A DNA stretch of 64,000 bases, from contig OX453274.1 of the NCBI GenBank assembly GCA_949710005.1, positions 31,873,714 to 31,937,713 on the forward strand, read 5' to 3'. Of the stretch, positions 45,553 to 53,491 are shown piece by piece (the stretch's first letter is position 1; the number at the start of each line of letters is the position of its first letter). This stretch comes from Ricordea florida. Lineage: Eukaryota; Cnidaria; Anthozoa; Corallimorpharia; Ricordeidae. Both the position numbers and the translations under genes were made by a program. The notes beneath the pieces were generated by a model. It had not been told where the DNA came from and did no database searches. It saw nothing but the letters and a program-made list of their open reading frames with translations.

Positions 45553-48500
45553 TGATGATGATGATGATGATAATAATGACAATGATGTTTATCTCTTGAT
45601 ATTGCGCTATCTAACATTCTAATATGTGATCAACTGCGCTTTACAATATAGTGGAATCTATGATACAAACGTACAATGAATAACATGAACAATAAACAAA
45701 GAAATAAAATATGCAAACAATATATAAAATATAATAAGAACTAGTCTTAGATCAACATACCAACTATGTACTGCGAAGATATAACACTTGTACATAATAC
45801 CAGTAAATCTTTTGTAAACTAAAACTTAGTGTGATACTGATTTCCACCCTCGGACTCGCATTCTTCCTCCTAACAGTTATCGTATGACCAAGCCTTTACT
45901 TTGTCGTGGAATATTCCAGCGATATTTCAACACAAGCGCTGTTTTATGATATGTTGTGTTACCTACTACAGTGTTGCTTAAGTTTTTGTATGTCCTTTCC
46001 AATTTTTAGGGTCACCGGTCGTTGGTAAGAGATCTGGTAGCAGTGACATTCTTCCAATTATTGCTGGAGTACTCGGGGCGATTGCTGCAATATTTTTTAT
46101 TGGTCTTGTTTGCTTCTGCTTCGTTCAGTGGAATCACAGGAGACAAAGTAAGTCAAACACACTGTTTTGTCTCTCTGCTCGTTTTTCCTATTTTGCGCAA
46201 TATTCCCCGACATCATTCACCGCTCCGAGGTTGCGCGGCGAAAATGGGTCAAGTTTGGGACTTTTTTGACAGACGCATTTTCCTCCGTTTGGGAGTTTTT
46301 CCTTTTATTTGTACGCCGCAGTTAGGTTTGCCGGGAGCCGATTATTAGCCCATTACCAGGATTCGATCCATTTTCCAACGCTATTTCCGAGTGGCGAATT
46401 ATTTGGCATCTCTTTTAAGCAGTAGTGAGTGGCCAGCCTGTAACAGTCCCATGCTTGTCTGTATTTATTCGTCCTACTTCCGCTGAGCGGCGAATGGAAA
46501 GCGAAAGCCGCATTACATTACGTGGTATTAAATCTGAAATCCGTCTTCACTACATAATGTGAAAGCTTCTTTATTAGAAACCACGAGGCGCGCGAATGTA
46601 TTGTCTTAAGCTGTAATTTGAAATCATCAAAGTATTGTAAAACGTTTTTGTCTTTGAAGTTGAAGTCGATTAGTGATACTGTATCAAGTTTAACTTGCAA
46701 TTCAACTTTAATTTTTTTCTTTTAGTCATCTTGTAAAGCTTTTTGAGTAGCCTTTCTGTGAACTGAAGGACCTCTGTTATTGACACTTGATTTTTCCTTT
46801 ATTTTAGACGACTCGAGTTCTGGGAACAAGAAAGTCCACTTTGTTTTGCCTGATAAGTAAGTGTCTCAAATATTTGGAGCTAACTAACTAATTTGAAATG
46901 TTGTGTTTCAAGTAGAGTGCGTTTCATTGGAGTGTCGTAAAACCAAAACAAAAGCAACAACCTAGACCCGAAAACCCAATCCCAACAAATCCATTAAGGT
47001 GACCGCCGACTAGTTGACTCAGTTGGTAGAGCAGGGGACTATCGTACGCGAGCCGTAAAAACCTAGAACAGAAATTTATCTTCCCACTCGGTTCTCTTAA
47101 TCCCCACGGTATCAACGAACGTTTCTCATTCATTTAATCATTCATCTAATTTATTCACTTCCATTTACACACTACTATGGTTCCACAAATAGCATGGCTC
47201 CAAACTTCTCTATATAAATTGAACGTAACCCATAATCCTCTCATTCGCTCTGACGAAGGGCTAACGCTCGAAACGTCAGCACCTCCCTCTTACCTTACGG
47301 TGGTATAACTTACTTAATCAACTCGTTTGATTTACCCAGTTTCTTCTATCGTACGAGAGGTCGTGGGTTCGAACCTCGGTCGGACCATCACTCAGGGTCA
47401 TAAAATTACTAAGGAGAAAGAGCTGCATTTGCAGTGACATCTGTAAATGGTTGGACTTTCTAGTCTTCTTGGATAAGGACGATAAACCGTAGGTCCCGTC
47501 TCACAACCATTGTTCGTATTACTTCGTGGGACGTTAAAGAACCCGCACACTGTTCGCAAAGAGTAGGAGACGTAGATCCTGGCAAGTAGGCAACTTTGCA
47601 CCTACCCCTCCCCTAACCCAACAACTTATAATAAGTTAAAAAGTTAGCGTTGATTTTGGGTTAGGGGAGGGGTAGGTGCACAGCTTCTCAGATACTTACA
47701 CTGATCCCAAAGATGTTCCATCCGCGCGTTTCTCGAACGTACCGAAACGTCTTGGGAATTTTTTGGGCGCAATAACCCACACGTTAGTTTGGTAACATAG
47801 GCGTTTCTCCTATCAAACTTTGTCAGCGAAGTCGAGTGTGAAAAGAACAGGTTTGTACAGTGAGTACTTCATATTTTTATAACTGGGTATTCGAAGCCGA
47901 AATGCTTTCGCTTTTGAGGTCTCAGGCGATTGCTACGGCAAAATAGAGCGCTCTGCACTCCCTAGTAACCTGAACCCACCGCTAATTATGCTAATCCGCA
48001 AGCATGAATTATGCATGCATTATATCAAACTAGTGTCAAATTTATGACAGGTGGCTTTTCACTTAATATTTTCGAGATAATCGTTGGTAGTCTCGAGTTT
48101 TTGTCACTCTGGCTTTCTTGTGTGTTCTTACGCGTTGGTCTTCATACGTACATTTTAGAGGAGTGAAAATTAAATTTTCCTGCACTGTGGCTGAGTGTTG
48201 ACGGTTGTGATCTGAGCTGGTTCAGTTATTGTCGGCGTGCAATCGCTGAATCTCGTCTGAAACTAAGCGGGGTTTCTCGAGCGAGTTTCCGAAGTCACTA
48301 TGGGCCTGACATGGAGGTACAGACTAGCTTACTAGTAACGTTTTTGAATTTAAACATTAACTCTTTGTTTGGAGGAAGTTAACAAGACTGTGGTATTGTT
48401 TAAAATCTCTTTAAGTTTTGATAACGTGGCTGCTAACACGAATATTTTCTTTGACAATTTTTATCGATGCACACCTAAAATCGAAGGGGGCCTTACAACT

Positions 48501-51500
48501 CCATCAAACACAATAAGGAAATGGCCTGAAAAATAACCCTTCTGATTTTCTTGGACAAGCTTGTGAAAAGTGTTCAAGATTCCTTGAGTTTTTTCTTTCC
48601 CGTTAAATTCCTTGGCTTGCCAAATCTCAAAATTCCCTAAGGATTTCTGTAATTTCTCGAAAATTGCCATCTGAGAAGTGTTGCCGCTACCCCTCTCCCA
48701 CCCCTCCCCCGTCTTCACTGAATCATCCTACGTTCAATCAATTTTCTATTTCAAACCCAAACAAAATGCAATTTCCTCGTTAAAATTCTTCACAAAACCT
48801 CAAAAAAAAAAGATGTTTAAAATCTCTTACAATGTAAGCCACTGCATTTTTATCCGGTGTTTACATCATTCAAATTCTGTTTTTTGCTTGCTTAAATATA
48901 GAATAAAATATAATGGGATTTTAGACTACGTGGATGTCTTGTTTATTTTCACGGGGTCTTGTTACACAAACACTAAATGATTCATGAACTTAGTGTATTT
49001 TATGTTTAAATAAACATGGAAAGTAAGTAACTTTAAAAGATGTATTTCCGCTTCATGAACGGAACATTTAAATAGGTATCAGTTGTAAACTTCTGATGTG
49101 AAACACTTGAATTTTGAAGTCTCAAAACATTTCTTTCCCTGTTGAGCTGTGAATTCCATTGGGGACATTGCAATAACATGAATTTGAATTATTTATTCGG
49201 TGTTCTTAACCAGGCAGTTGTTCATGGTTATTTTATAACTTTAAACGAACATAGAACGGGTATCTTGGATTCTTCAATTTCAGACGGCCCAATTTCACTA
49301 TTCTACTTATGGCCCTATATCGCGTACGAACAAGTAGCATGTATGTGAAACAAAAGCTTTGTAAAGCATTAAGTAAACCGGTTTTGTCCAGAGTCAGTAT
49401 GCGACTGAAAAGGAAATCTACCGAGCTGTCAATTCTTGTCTACTCTCGAGTTTGTCTGGTTTTATGACTGTGAATATTGATTTGTTTTTTCCTTTGTTTC
49501 AGATTTTTGTAGGATTATGGAAATTCATATGAAGCAAAGGAAAAAACAAATCAAACTAGTTTGGAACCATTTTTACGTGAAATTCATTTTAACCTGCAAC
49601 ATATACTCCCGCCTGAATAACGTTTAGTTTCTAAAGAAGTTGGTGTTACATCAGTGTCAATTCTTGTGTTACTCTCGAGTTTGTCAAGTTTTATGGCCAC
49701 GAATGAGAAAATTCAGGTTTGAACGGGATCGCATTCAAGCCTGAATTTTTTTTCTGGCCCGTTAACTGCTCGTATTTGCAATGCGCAAGATATGATTTTA
49801 GTCAGCAGCGTTATTCTTAAAGCATGAACTTGCAATGCCTTTCAGTTTAAAAACGGTTGTTACTAGAATGGATACTTGAAAATAAGGTGAGACATTTCGT
49901 GACACATTTACAACAAAGGTTATCTCAAAATAAGGCGAGACATTGATATGGTGTCACCATAACATTAATTTGTATGAGAGCTAACCATTTCGAGTCAGCA
50001 CTAAAACCCTAATCACTATGGATCAGTGTCTAACCCAGCAGTTATTCTCTTCGTAAACAGTTTTGTTTATCTGGCAAAGCTGGTCAACAGATATTGCCAT
50101 GTAACGTGACCAAAATATATGTCTCGCCTTATTTTGTGATAACCTTTGTTGTATATGTATCACAAAATGTCTCACCTTATTTTAAGGTATCCATTCCAGT
50201 CACAACCGTTTAAAAACCTAATCACCTTCAAGGAGTCTTATTCCTTCTATCACTGTCGCCTCAGTGCGTATACTTGTGGCTTTAACATACCCTTACTACA
50301 CTTTGTCGTTGTCATCTTAAGTCGCATGCCACAGCCCTAACATTTTCCATCACCTGGAAAGAGTGTTGTGCTTTATTAAGGCATTACTATTACCTGACGC
50401 GGTGATGGTGAAACGAGCATTGCACCTACCGCTTGTAATCGTCCCCGTTGGACCGGTTACATCCCTAAGTGTCATCTGAGGGGGTTTTTGGCCAATAGCC
50501 TTGTGGCTTGGTCGTTTTCCTCCTTCGGGGTGTACTGGGTTGGGTTCATTGCACTTCGGGCCCTTCTAAGGGACGGACCATTAGAAAAGTGATTTTCAGC
50601 TTGCACGAATTTTTTTTTCGCACTCTGCTTGTGCAGGAATTTTTTTTTCAGGTGAAACCCTCTGCACGAATTTTTTTTACTACGTGTGAAAAAGTCATAA
50701 TTGGACCTTCCTTCTGCATGAATTTTTTTTTTTACCTTCTTCCTTGCATGAATTTTTTTTTGTTTTTTTTTCCCCACCCCCCTCCCCCCCATCACTTTCC
50801 TAATGGTCCGTCCCTAAGTATCACCATGTCGCTCTGCCATTGCTCTGGTCATAGCACTATTAGACCCAGGCAGAGGGTGCCTCAAAGACACACAAAAAAC
50901 TATTATATTACATTACATTACATTACATTACATTACATTACATTACATTACATTACATTATATTATATTATATTATATTATATTATATTATATTATATTA
51001 ATATATTAGAATTAATTATTATGCATCAACCGTCAAGCACATCATACATTGAAAAAAAAATTCGTCTCTAAAGTTGACTGTCGAGGGAGGCATGGGTTTA
51101 ACTCTACGGCCACTGTGTGAGAGTCGAGGTGAAAATAGTCAAAAGTTATTCCACATTTATTGATTATAGGGTCTACTCTAGGCTTAAAAGAGTTTAAATT
51201 TAAAACCACATTGTATGTATTAAGATTTGATTGCGGCTTTGTGAGAAGTTAGACCACTCTTTGTATAACTGAATGTCTAAATGAAAGCGTTGAAGAATCG
51301 CATGGCAGTACTTAAGGTGTGACTCTGGGACTGATAGGGTTACGGTACAACCACATTGCATGACTCAGCACTACGCACTTTGTTGACTATTGACTCATTT
51401 GAAACTCAAATTCGTAAACTAATTGTTGAATAAAAAGCTTGAACTTGAGATATAATTGAGACTTTGTCAAATTGCAGTGCAAATGAGGAGTATGAAGCAG

Positions 51501-53491
51501 AAGACTCTGATGAAGAGTTCTGTGATGCCGAGATAAAGTTGCATCCCGAAGCTGTTCGTTTTATTCCTGACCGCAGTCATTTCAGAGGCGAAGGAAATCT
51601 GGCCAAGCAAAACCGAGAAGAAGACCTTTTAATATTGACCGCACATGAGGGGCGATATGGCGGAGAAATGTTACGATATGCAAAGATCGCGAAGGGGTCA
51701 CCTCCGCCTTCACCGGGCGATTCATCCGAAGATTCTCCTCTTCCTGAAAAAGTTCACTACTTCGGTGACTTGGAAAGTCGGGACGGGCAATCTGCGTGGT
51801 ACGATTGTTCGCTGACCCGTCCCGCGGCTCGTGAGGTACGGGATTCGTATGATCAGTTCTGTAAGATCCCGAGCGATGTCGGCTCACGGGACTCCATCAA
51901 CAAGTCTCCTCCAGCAACGGGGAAGAAAGCTCTATATGAACATTTCGGAAACAAAGCCTACCTCGTTAAAAAGTACGGCTCCAACAACAGTCTTCCAGAA
52001 AGGAGAGATGGCAATTCGCTTCGAAACCCACGTTTTCAGCCCATCGAAGAGGAGGTCCCGCTTGATCGGGATGCTTCTCGAAGGGGCGCGCCGCTGGGTC
52101 GAAGACAGCCTCACCATTGGTCGACCCCGGCGGTGTTCACAATGCATCAGGATTCAAACAATAACAGCGACGGGCGCGGATCGGATTCTGATTCCGGAGA
52201 CTCGATCAGGAGAGGGCGAAGAGGAAGACGGCAAAGGCCACAGTCGCTGTACGAAGGGGGGCTTCTACCAATTTCGGAGCAGGACTCCGATCCGAAACTC
52301 CGATGTACTTGCGACGAAGAGGAGGAAGCATGCGGCACAGGACAGAGACGAGAAAACAGAAACCCGTCGTTAGGAAAAGGAATTCCCGAAGCGGAATCTT
52401 CGTACCTTCATCTTGAACGTTCGGACTCTCAGAGGTTATCCTTTGTTGAACAGTTGAAGGGATGGTCCGCGGATCCTGGTGAACCGTACGATTCGCACAG
52501 AAAACAGAATAAGAAGGTGCCGTTCGATACAGACTCGGACAACACCGTTTCCCCGGCAATTTCCCTCGTATCACTTTCGGAAACCGAAAGTGACCGAGAA
52601 ATTGCAGAAAAACTTTACGACAGCAAGCCGAGTGCTGACAAGACTGTTCCATACAATCGTGAAAAGGGGCAGGCGACACTTCCTAGAACGGCTTCTCCGT
52701 TAAAGTTACGGGTCGATTCGGAGTCGTCTTCAGATGAGCAGGGGAGACGAGGTACTCGGCAGAAAAAACCCTTGTCACCTATTTACAAGGACAAGAAACC
52801 TCCATCGGTGACAAACTTAAACTTAAACCCTCTTGAACGGGTTGACTCTTTGGATCAGCTGAAAGCTTGCGATCCTTTCTTCCAAAGCCGTCATCGCGTT
52901 TCGCGTTCGCCGTCCAATGCTTCGAGTGGTGTTTACTCCAGCGAGACAAACAGTATGGAATCACCTCGTGAATTTTCAAAGCGATCGTCACGTTTAAACG
53001 ACCGAACGTCCAGCGATCGAGGATCGAGTGGTTACGCGTCCTCCCGAGATAGCTACGAAAACCAAGATCGGCTAAGACCCCGAAATCTCCCGAAAGTGCT
53101 CTTACAGAGACATTTAAACGGTTTGAAAGTCAAGGACGATCCGTACGAGTTAGACCCTTCGTCTAGCGAGATGGACGAGGTGGAAACCGAGGGAGCCTCG
53201 TATAATCCGAAAGTTTACGATGATCTCATGGCTTTGCAACAACGCATGGGTGTGAATTTAGACGGAAGTGATTCTAGCAGAGAAAGCTTAAAAGAAATGG
53301 AAAAACTGTCACAATCAGAACTCCTTCAGTATTCACCCCAAGTTTCTCCCACCAAATACAAAGTTGACTTGCTGAGCGAAGCAGAAAAAGACCAGCGGTG
53401 TTCAAAATTGATGGAGGAATACAAGACAAACAAGAAGTTACAAGATGTGAAAGCTTCTGGAAGCCAAATCTATCGTACGTGGGATTTGTAA
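28082..53491 (+). CDS. IGSF9/Turtle-like adhesion receptor (11 exons, 1454 aa)
   Basis: Single-pass cell-surface protein of the Turtle/IGSF9 type, which mediates cell-cell recognition, in other animals mainly between neurites. Exons: 28082-28133, 28843-29208, 34098-34379, 37541-37834, 38626-38901, 39588-39860, 40491-40811, 43611-43910, 46010-46147, 46808-46856, 51478-53491. All introns are GT-AG, nine of ten are phase 1, and the sum is 1455 codons. Architecture: signal peptide, Ig1-Ig5, two FN3, membrane helix at about residues 735-762, cytoplasmic tail of about 690 residues. Five Ig plus two FN3 is the Turtle arrangement, and Ig1 has the family's IEW ... PVFMKF ... PHID.RY spacing. The tail shows no enzyme domain. 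Orthology is my reading of architecture and Ig1; another Ig/FN3 receptor family is less likely. Confidence 0.85.
28843..29208 (+). CDS. IGSF9-like exon 2: Ig domain 1
   Basis: Acceptor TTTTAG|GCTTGG. Ig features: Cys in ILLCDI, Trp in IEWRKNG, and SDAGIYRC. The PVFMKF and HIDSRY words match Turtle Ig1. Donor CCAAG|GTAAGT, phase 1. The same frame is open upstream to 28647, a possible alternative start. Confidence 0.88.
30031..30082 (+). other. Weaker candidate alternative signal-peptide exon
   Basis: ATG opens MKIFRPRLIAVHFILVL then G|GTAAAAAA: a basic start, hydrophobic stretch and phase 1 donor, with the same length (52 nt) as exon 1. The donor is poor and chance is likely in AT-rich DNA. 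Confidence 0.2.
32530..33020 (+). repeat. Diverged tandem repeat, about three copies
   Basis: Each copy carries GGCATAACTTTGTAAGG or a variant, then a TTAATAAGATGCA-like word, TTCCTG(A/G)CCCTG, ACTAAAATGGGG and CAGAGGTA(T/C)CCA in the same order. AATGCTCCTTATAAAGGAAC occurs in two copies. Unit lengths vary by internal deletion. Confidence 0.7.
33590..33760 (+). mobile_element. Penelope-like element fragment 1
   Basis: Contains a hammerhead-like core followed by AACGGTGGTATCACTTTATC. The same block order occurs at 41640-41790 and 47190-47345. No reverse transcriptase frame here. Confidence 0.55.
33644..33676 (+). ncRNA. Hammerhead-like motif, copy 1 (core base changed)
   Basis: CTGACAA, then GGGCTAACGCTC (a 4-bp stem II with loop TAAC), then GAAACGTC. 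A hammerhead needs CTGANGA, so the expected catalytic G of the first box is A here. Predicted inactive. Confidence 0.55.
34009..34046 (+). repeat. (CTGT)n microsatellite near exon 3 acceptor
   Basis: About eight CTGT units ending roughly 50 bp before the acceptor at 34097. Confidence 0.9.
34098..34379 (+). CDS. IGSF9-like exon 3: Ig domain 2
   Basis: Acceptor CTCCAG|TCCCTC after a pyrimidine tract partly made of (CTGT)n. Ig features: VTLLCNVWG, VEWFKHNG and DSGRYQCSASN. Donor TTCAAC|GTAAGA, phase 1. Confidence 0.9.
35487..35765. mobile_element. MITE family 1, copy 2
   Basis: A G-run, then ACTCCCATATGG and GGACGGGGATGCTCGTCG, at the left; GACGAGCATCCCCGTTCATTC and CCCCGGGGGAC at the right. 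The interior is the reverse of copy 1 (CCCTTAACGAGACCTTGACGG here; the complement there). Confidence 0.85.
36206..36269 (+). CDS. Candidate alternative first exon with signal peptide
   Basis: ATG opens MERVLRFVVCVVVLLKTIDA, then Gln and one base, followed by CAAG|GTAACT. The peptide is a convincing signal sequence (Arg, hydrophobic run, cleavage-like end). The donor is phase 1 and would join exon 4 in frame, giving a secreted-pathway form lacking Ig1 and Ig2. It lies between exons 3 and 4. No transcript evidence. Confidence 0.5.
37541..37834 (+). CDS. IGSF9-like exon 4: Ig domain 3
   Basis: Acceptor ATCGTAG|GAAAAG. Ig features: AVLDCLTD, YSWTKDD and DSGVFQCTAK. Donor TTCAAT|GTAAGT, phase 1. 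Confidence 0.9.
38626..38901 (+). CDS. IGSF9-like exon 5: Ig domain 4
   Basis: Acceptor CCATAG|ACACTC. Begins with MPEFVEASEGSDARLPCVSVGNP, then NWTRNG and DVGEYSC; the EFVEASEGS lead is typical of Turtle-type Ig domains. Donor TTGAAAG|GTAAAC, phase 1. Confidence 0.9.
39041..39427. mobile_element. MITE-like element with AGCGGAGCTCC ends
   Basis: Left AGCGGAGCTCC and right GGAGCTCCGCT are inverted, enclosing about 390 bp with CGACGACGACG and ACATGGCGGCC. Only the termini match, so the call is moderate. Confidence 0.5.
39588..39860 (+). CDS. IGSF9-like exon 6: Ig domain 5
   Basis: Acceptor TTTCTAG|TTGTTCC. Ig features: VTMVCEASA, LSWEREP and DDYGVYVCVASS. Donor GTTATAT|GTAAGT, phase 1. Confidence 0.9.
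39885..40025. repeat. Hairpin element in intron 6
   Basis: AGGATATTACATGC pairs with GCATGTAATATTCT, and TCAACTCGATATCTC pairs with GAGATATCGAGTTGA around a short centre. AATTTTATCTT/AGATAAAATT also pair. MITE or fold-back remnant. Confidence 0.75.
40491..40811 (+). CDS. IGSF9-like exon 7: fibronectin III domain 1
   Basis: Acceptor TTTCTAG|CATCTC. FN3 features: SPSKPTITSV, IVKWQPGYDGGYP, and YTIRNLHPEKEYEFSVRAAN. Donor GACAAG|GTGAGA, phase 1. Confidence 0.9.
40841..41610 (+). repeat. 106-bp tandem repeat array, about five units
   Basis: The CCACAG landmark recurs at 41335, 41441 and 41547, exactly 106 bp apart. Units carry TACTGTTCAGTA(G/A)CTTT, GCATGGTTTGAT and CACTGTATAGTAAAACAAAC. The first unit is separated from the rest by a MITE. 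A diverged copy occurs at 13931. Confidence 0.9.
40952..41233. mobile_element. MITE nested in the 106-bp array, 6-bp target duplication
   Basis: Ends TCATCGGCGTACGGG and CCCATACGCTGATGA are inverted; GTACAG flanks both sides (40946-40951 and 41234-41239). The interior has a G/C-rich run at each end and an AT-rich centre. No transposase. Confidence 0.85.
41640..41790 (+). mobile_element. Penelope-like element fragment 2
   Basis: Carries a hammerhead-like core and the conserved TTACCTTACGGTGGTATAAC tail seen in fragment 3. Short; no coding part. Confidence 0.55.
41726..41756 (+). ncRNA. Hammerhead-like motif, copy 2 (stem II shortened)
   Basis: CTGACGA and GAAA boxes are intact, but the TAAC loop is missing between GGGG and CGCTC, so stem II cannot close normally. 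Probably inactive. Confidence 0.5.
42370..42490. repeat. Hairpin repeat in intron 7
   Basis: AACAATTATTCCCTTCAATC and a TCGTACATGA word are mirrored by TCATGTACGA and AATAATTGTTAAC; the centre is GCCAATTCGGCGCTACGG-like. A similar style of hairpin follows at 43280-43435. Confidence 0.55.
43280..43435. repeat. Hairpin repeat with TCCGATTTTGTTAATC arm
   Basis: GATTAAACAAATCGGACTCC mirrors GTCCGATTTTGTTAATC, with outer GGTAATAAGACT mirrored by AGTCCTATTACC and CAATCATAC by GTATGATT. The centre is CCGCTACGCTG. Confidence 0.7.
43611..43910 (+). CDS. IGSF9-like exon 8: fibronectin III domain 2
   Basis: Acceptor TTCAACAG|ACAAAC after a long T-run. FN3 features: YYISWTHNAVPGRPPVEKF, VVEYKEG and YDFRIFAYGASEFS. 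Donor AACATAG|GTACAG, phase 1. Confidence 0.88.
44467..44505. repeat. Perfect 18-bp hairpin with 3-base loop
   Basis: AACTCCCATTCTTCACCT, loop TTG, then the exact complement. Isolated, with no T-run after it; function unknown. Confidence 0.9.
44997..45871. repeat. 875-bp palindrome in intron 8
   Basis: The left arm starts AGGAGGAAGAATGCGAGTCC and the right arm ends GGACTCGCATTCTTCCTCCT. Pairing continues through AAAACTTAG/CTAAGTTTT, GATCTAAGACTAGTTCTTA, TGTACGTTTGTATCATAGAT and a (TTA)n/(AAT)n microsatellite, to a loop near 45390-45445. Arms are about 390-425 bp and slightly diverged. Confidence 0.9.
46010..46147 (+). CDS. IGSF9-like exon 9: transmembrane segment
   Basis: Acceptor TTTTTAG|GGTCAC. 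Encodes a short Ser/Gly stalk and an uncharged run (ILPIIAGVLGAIAAIFF and onward to CFVQW), then the basic stop-transfer NHRRQ. Donor CAAA|GTAAGT, phase 1. Confidence 0.88.
46808..46856 (+). CDS. IGSF9-like exon 10: short juxtamembrane exon
   Basis: A 49-nt exon, acceptor ATTTTAG|ACGACT, encoding DSSSGNKKVHFVLPD, donor GATAA|GTAAGT in phase 2. It is needed to keep the reading frame between the membrane exon and the tail exon. Confidence 0.8.
47010..47048 (+). repeat. tRNA-derived SINE, A-box part
   Basis: TAGTTGACTCAGTTGGTAGAGCAGGGG is the A-box region of a tRNA-like head (shown here in short: GACTCAGTTGGTAGAGCA). It is cut after CTATCGTACG by the 297-bp insertion that follows; the B box resumes at 47356. 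Confidence 0.75.
47049..47345 (+). mobile_element. Penelope-like element fragment 3 inserted in a SINE
   Basis: A 297-bp insertion flanked by CTATCGTACG on both sides (47039-47048 and 47346-47355). Contains an intact hammerhead-like core at 47247-47281 and the TTACCTTACGGTGGTATAAC tail. Penelope-like elements are known to carry hammerhead motifs; no RT frame is present, so this copy is 5'-truncated or non-autonomous. Confidence 0.75.
47247..47281 (+). ncRNA. Hammerhead-like ribozyme motif, copy 3 (core intact)
   Basis: CTGACGA, stem II GGGC-TAAC-GCTC, GAAA, then CGTC with a GTC cleavage-type triplet. Stem III is minimal, as reported for Penelope-associated hammerheads, which may need dimerisation. 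Activity is inferred from the core only. Confidence 0.65.
47356..47680 (+). repeat. SINE, B-box part and body
   Basis: GTGGGTTCGAACCTCGGTC is a canonical B box. The body contains GGGACGTTAAAGAACCC. It ends near a perfect inverted repeat of 24 bp (47597-47620 with 47657-47680, TGCACCTACCCCTCCCCTAA and complement). Confidence 0.7.
47597..47680. repeat. Perfect 24-bp inverted repeat
   Basis: Arm starts TGCACCTACCCCTCCC and its exact complement ends GGGAGGGGTAGGTGCA-like at 47680, with a 36-bp AT-rich loop. Confidence 0.85.
49479..49552. repeat. Inverted repeat, GATTTGTTTTTTCCTTTG arms
   Basis: An exact 18-bp arm and its complement are separated by about 38 bp. Part of a region with two AGTGTCAATTCTTGT-type copies (49425, 49655). 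Confidence 0.75.
49854..50208. mobile_element. MITE with ~100-bp TIRs and 8-bp target duplication
   Basis: Left CGGTTGTTACTAGAATGGAT and right ATCCATTCCAGTCACAACCG are inverted. The arms continue through AAATAAGGTGAGACATTT and ACAACAAAGGTTATC. TTTAAAAA flanks both ends (49846-49853 and 50209-50216). Confidence 0.85.
50570..50814. mobile_element. MITE with GGGACGGACCATTAG ends and TAA duplication
   Basis: Ends GGGACGGACCATTAGAAAAG and CTTTCCTAATGGTCCGTCCC are inverted with TAA on each side, as in PIF/Harbinger-type elements. The interior has four TGCA(C/T)GAATTTTTTT-like units. Confidence 0.85.
50905..51000 (+). repeat. (TTACA)n to (TTATA)n microsatellite
   Basis: About nine pentamers of TTACA continue into about ten of TTATA in the same register, about 480 bp upstream of the tail exon. 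Confidence 0.95.
51478..53491 (+). CDS. IGSF9-like exon 11: cytoplasmic tail and stop
   Basis: Acceptor ATTGCAG|TGCAAATG. 670 codons, acidic start (NEEYEAEDSDEEFCDAE), then Ser/Arg/Asp-rich low-complexity sequence with many possible phosphorylation sites and no catalytic domain. It ends RTWDL, whose last three residues fit a class II PDZ ligand (hydrophobic-x-hydrophobic). An ATG at 51464 lies in the intron, upstream of the acceptor, and is not the start. Confidence 0.9.

Noticed and set aside
50890..51000. CRISPR-like array
   Set aside because: Pure pentanucleotide microsatellite without spacers.
50508..51071. 187-residue frame running through poly-T and (ATTAC)n DNA
   Set aside because: Translation of a MITE and a microsatellite; low complexity only (repeated YITLH/YIILY).
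51582..52679. Frames on the minus strand and other plus frames within the tail exon
   Set aside because: Shadows of the long cytoplasmic-tail exon, whose frame is fixed by the splice junction and in-frame stop.
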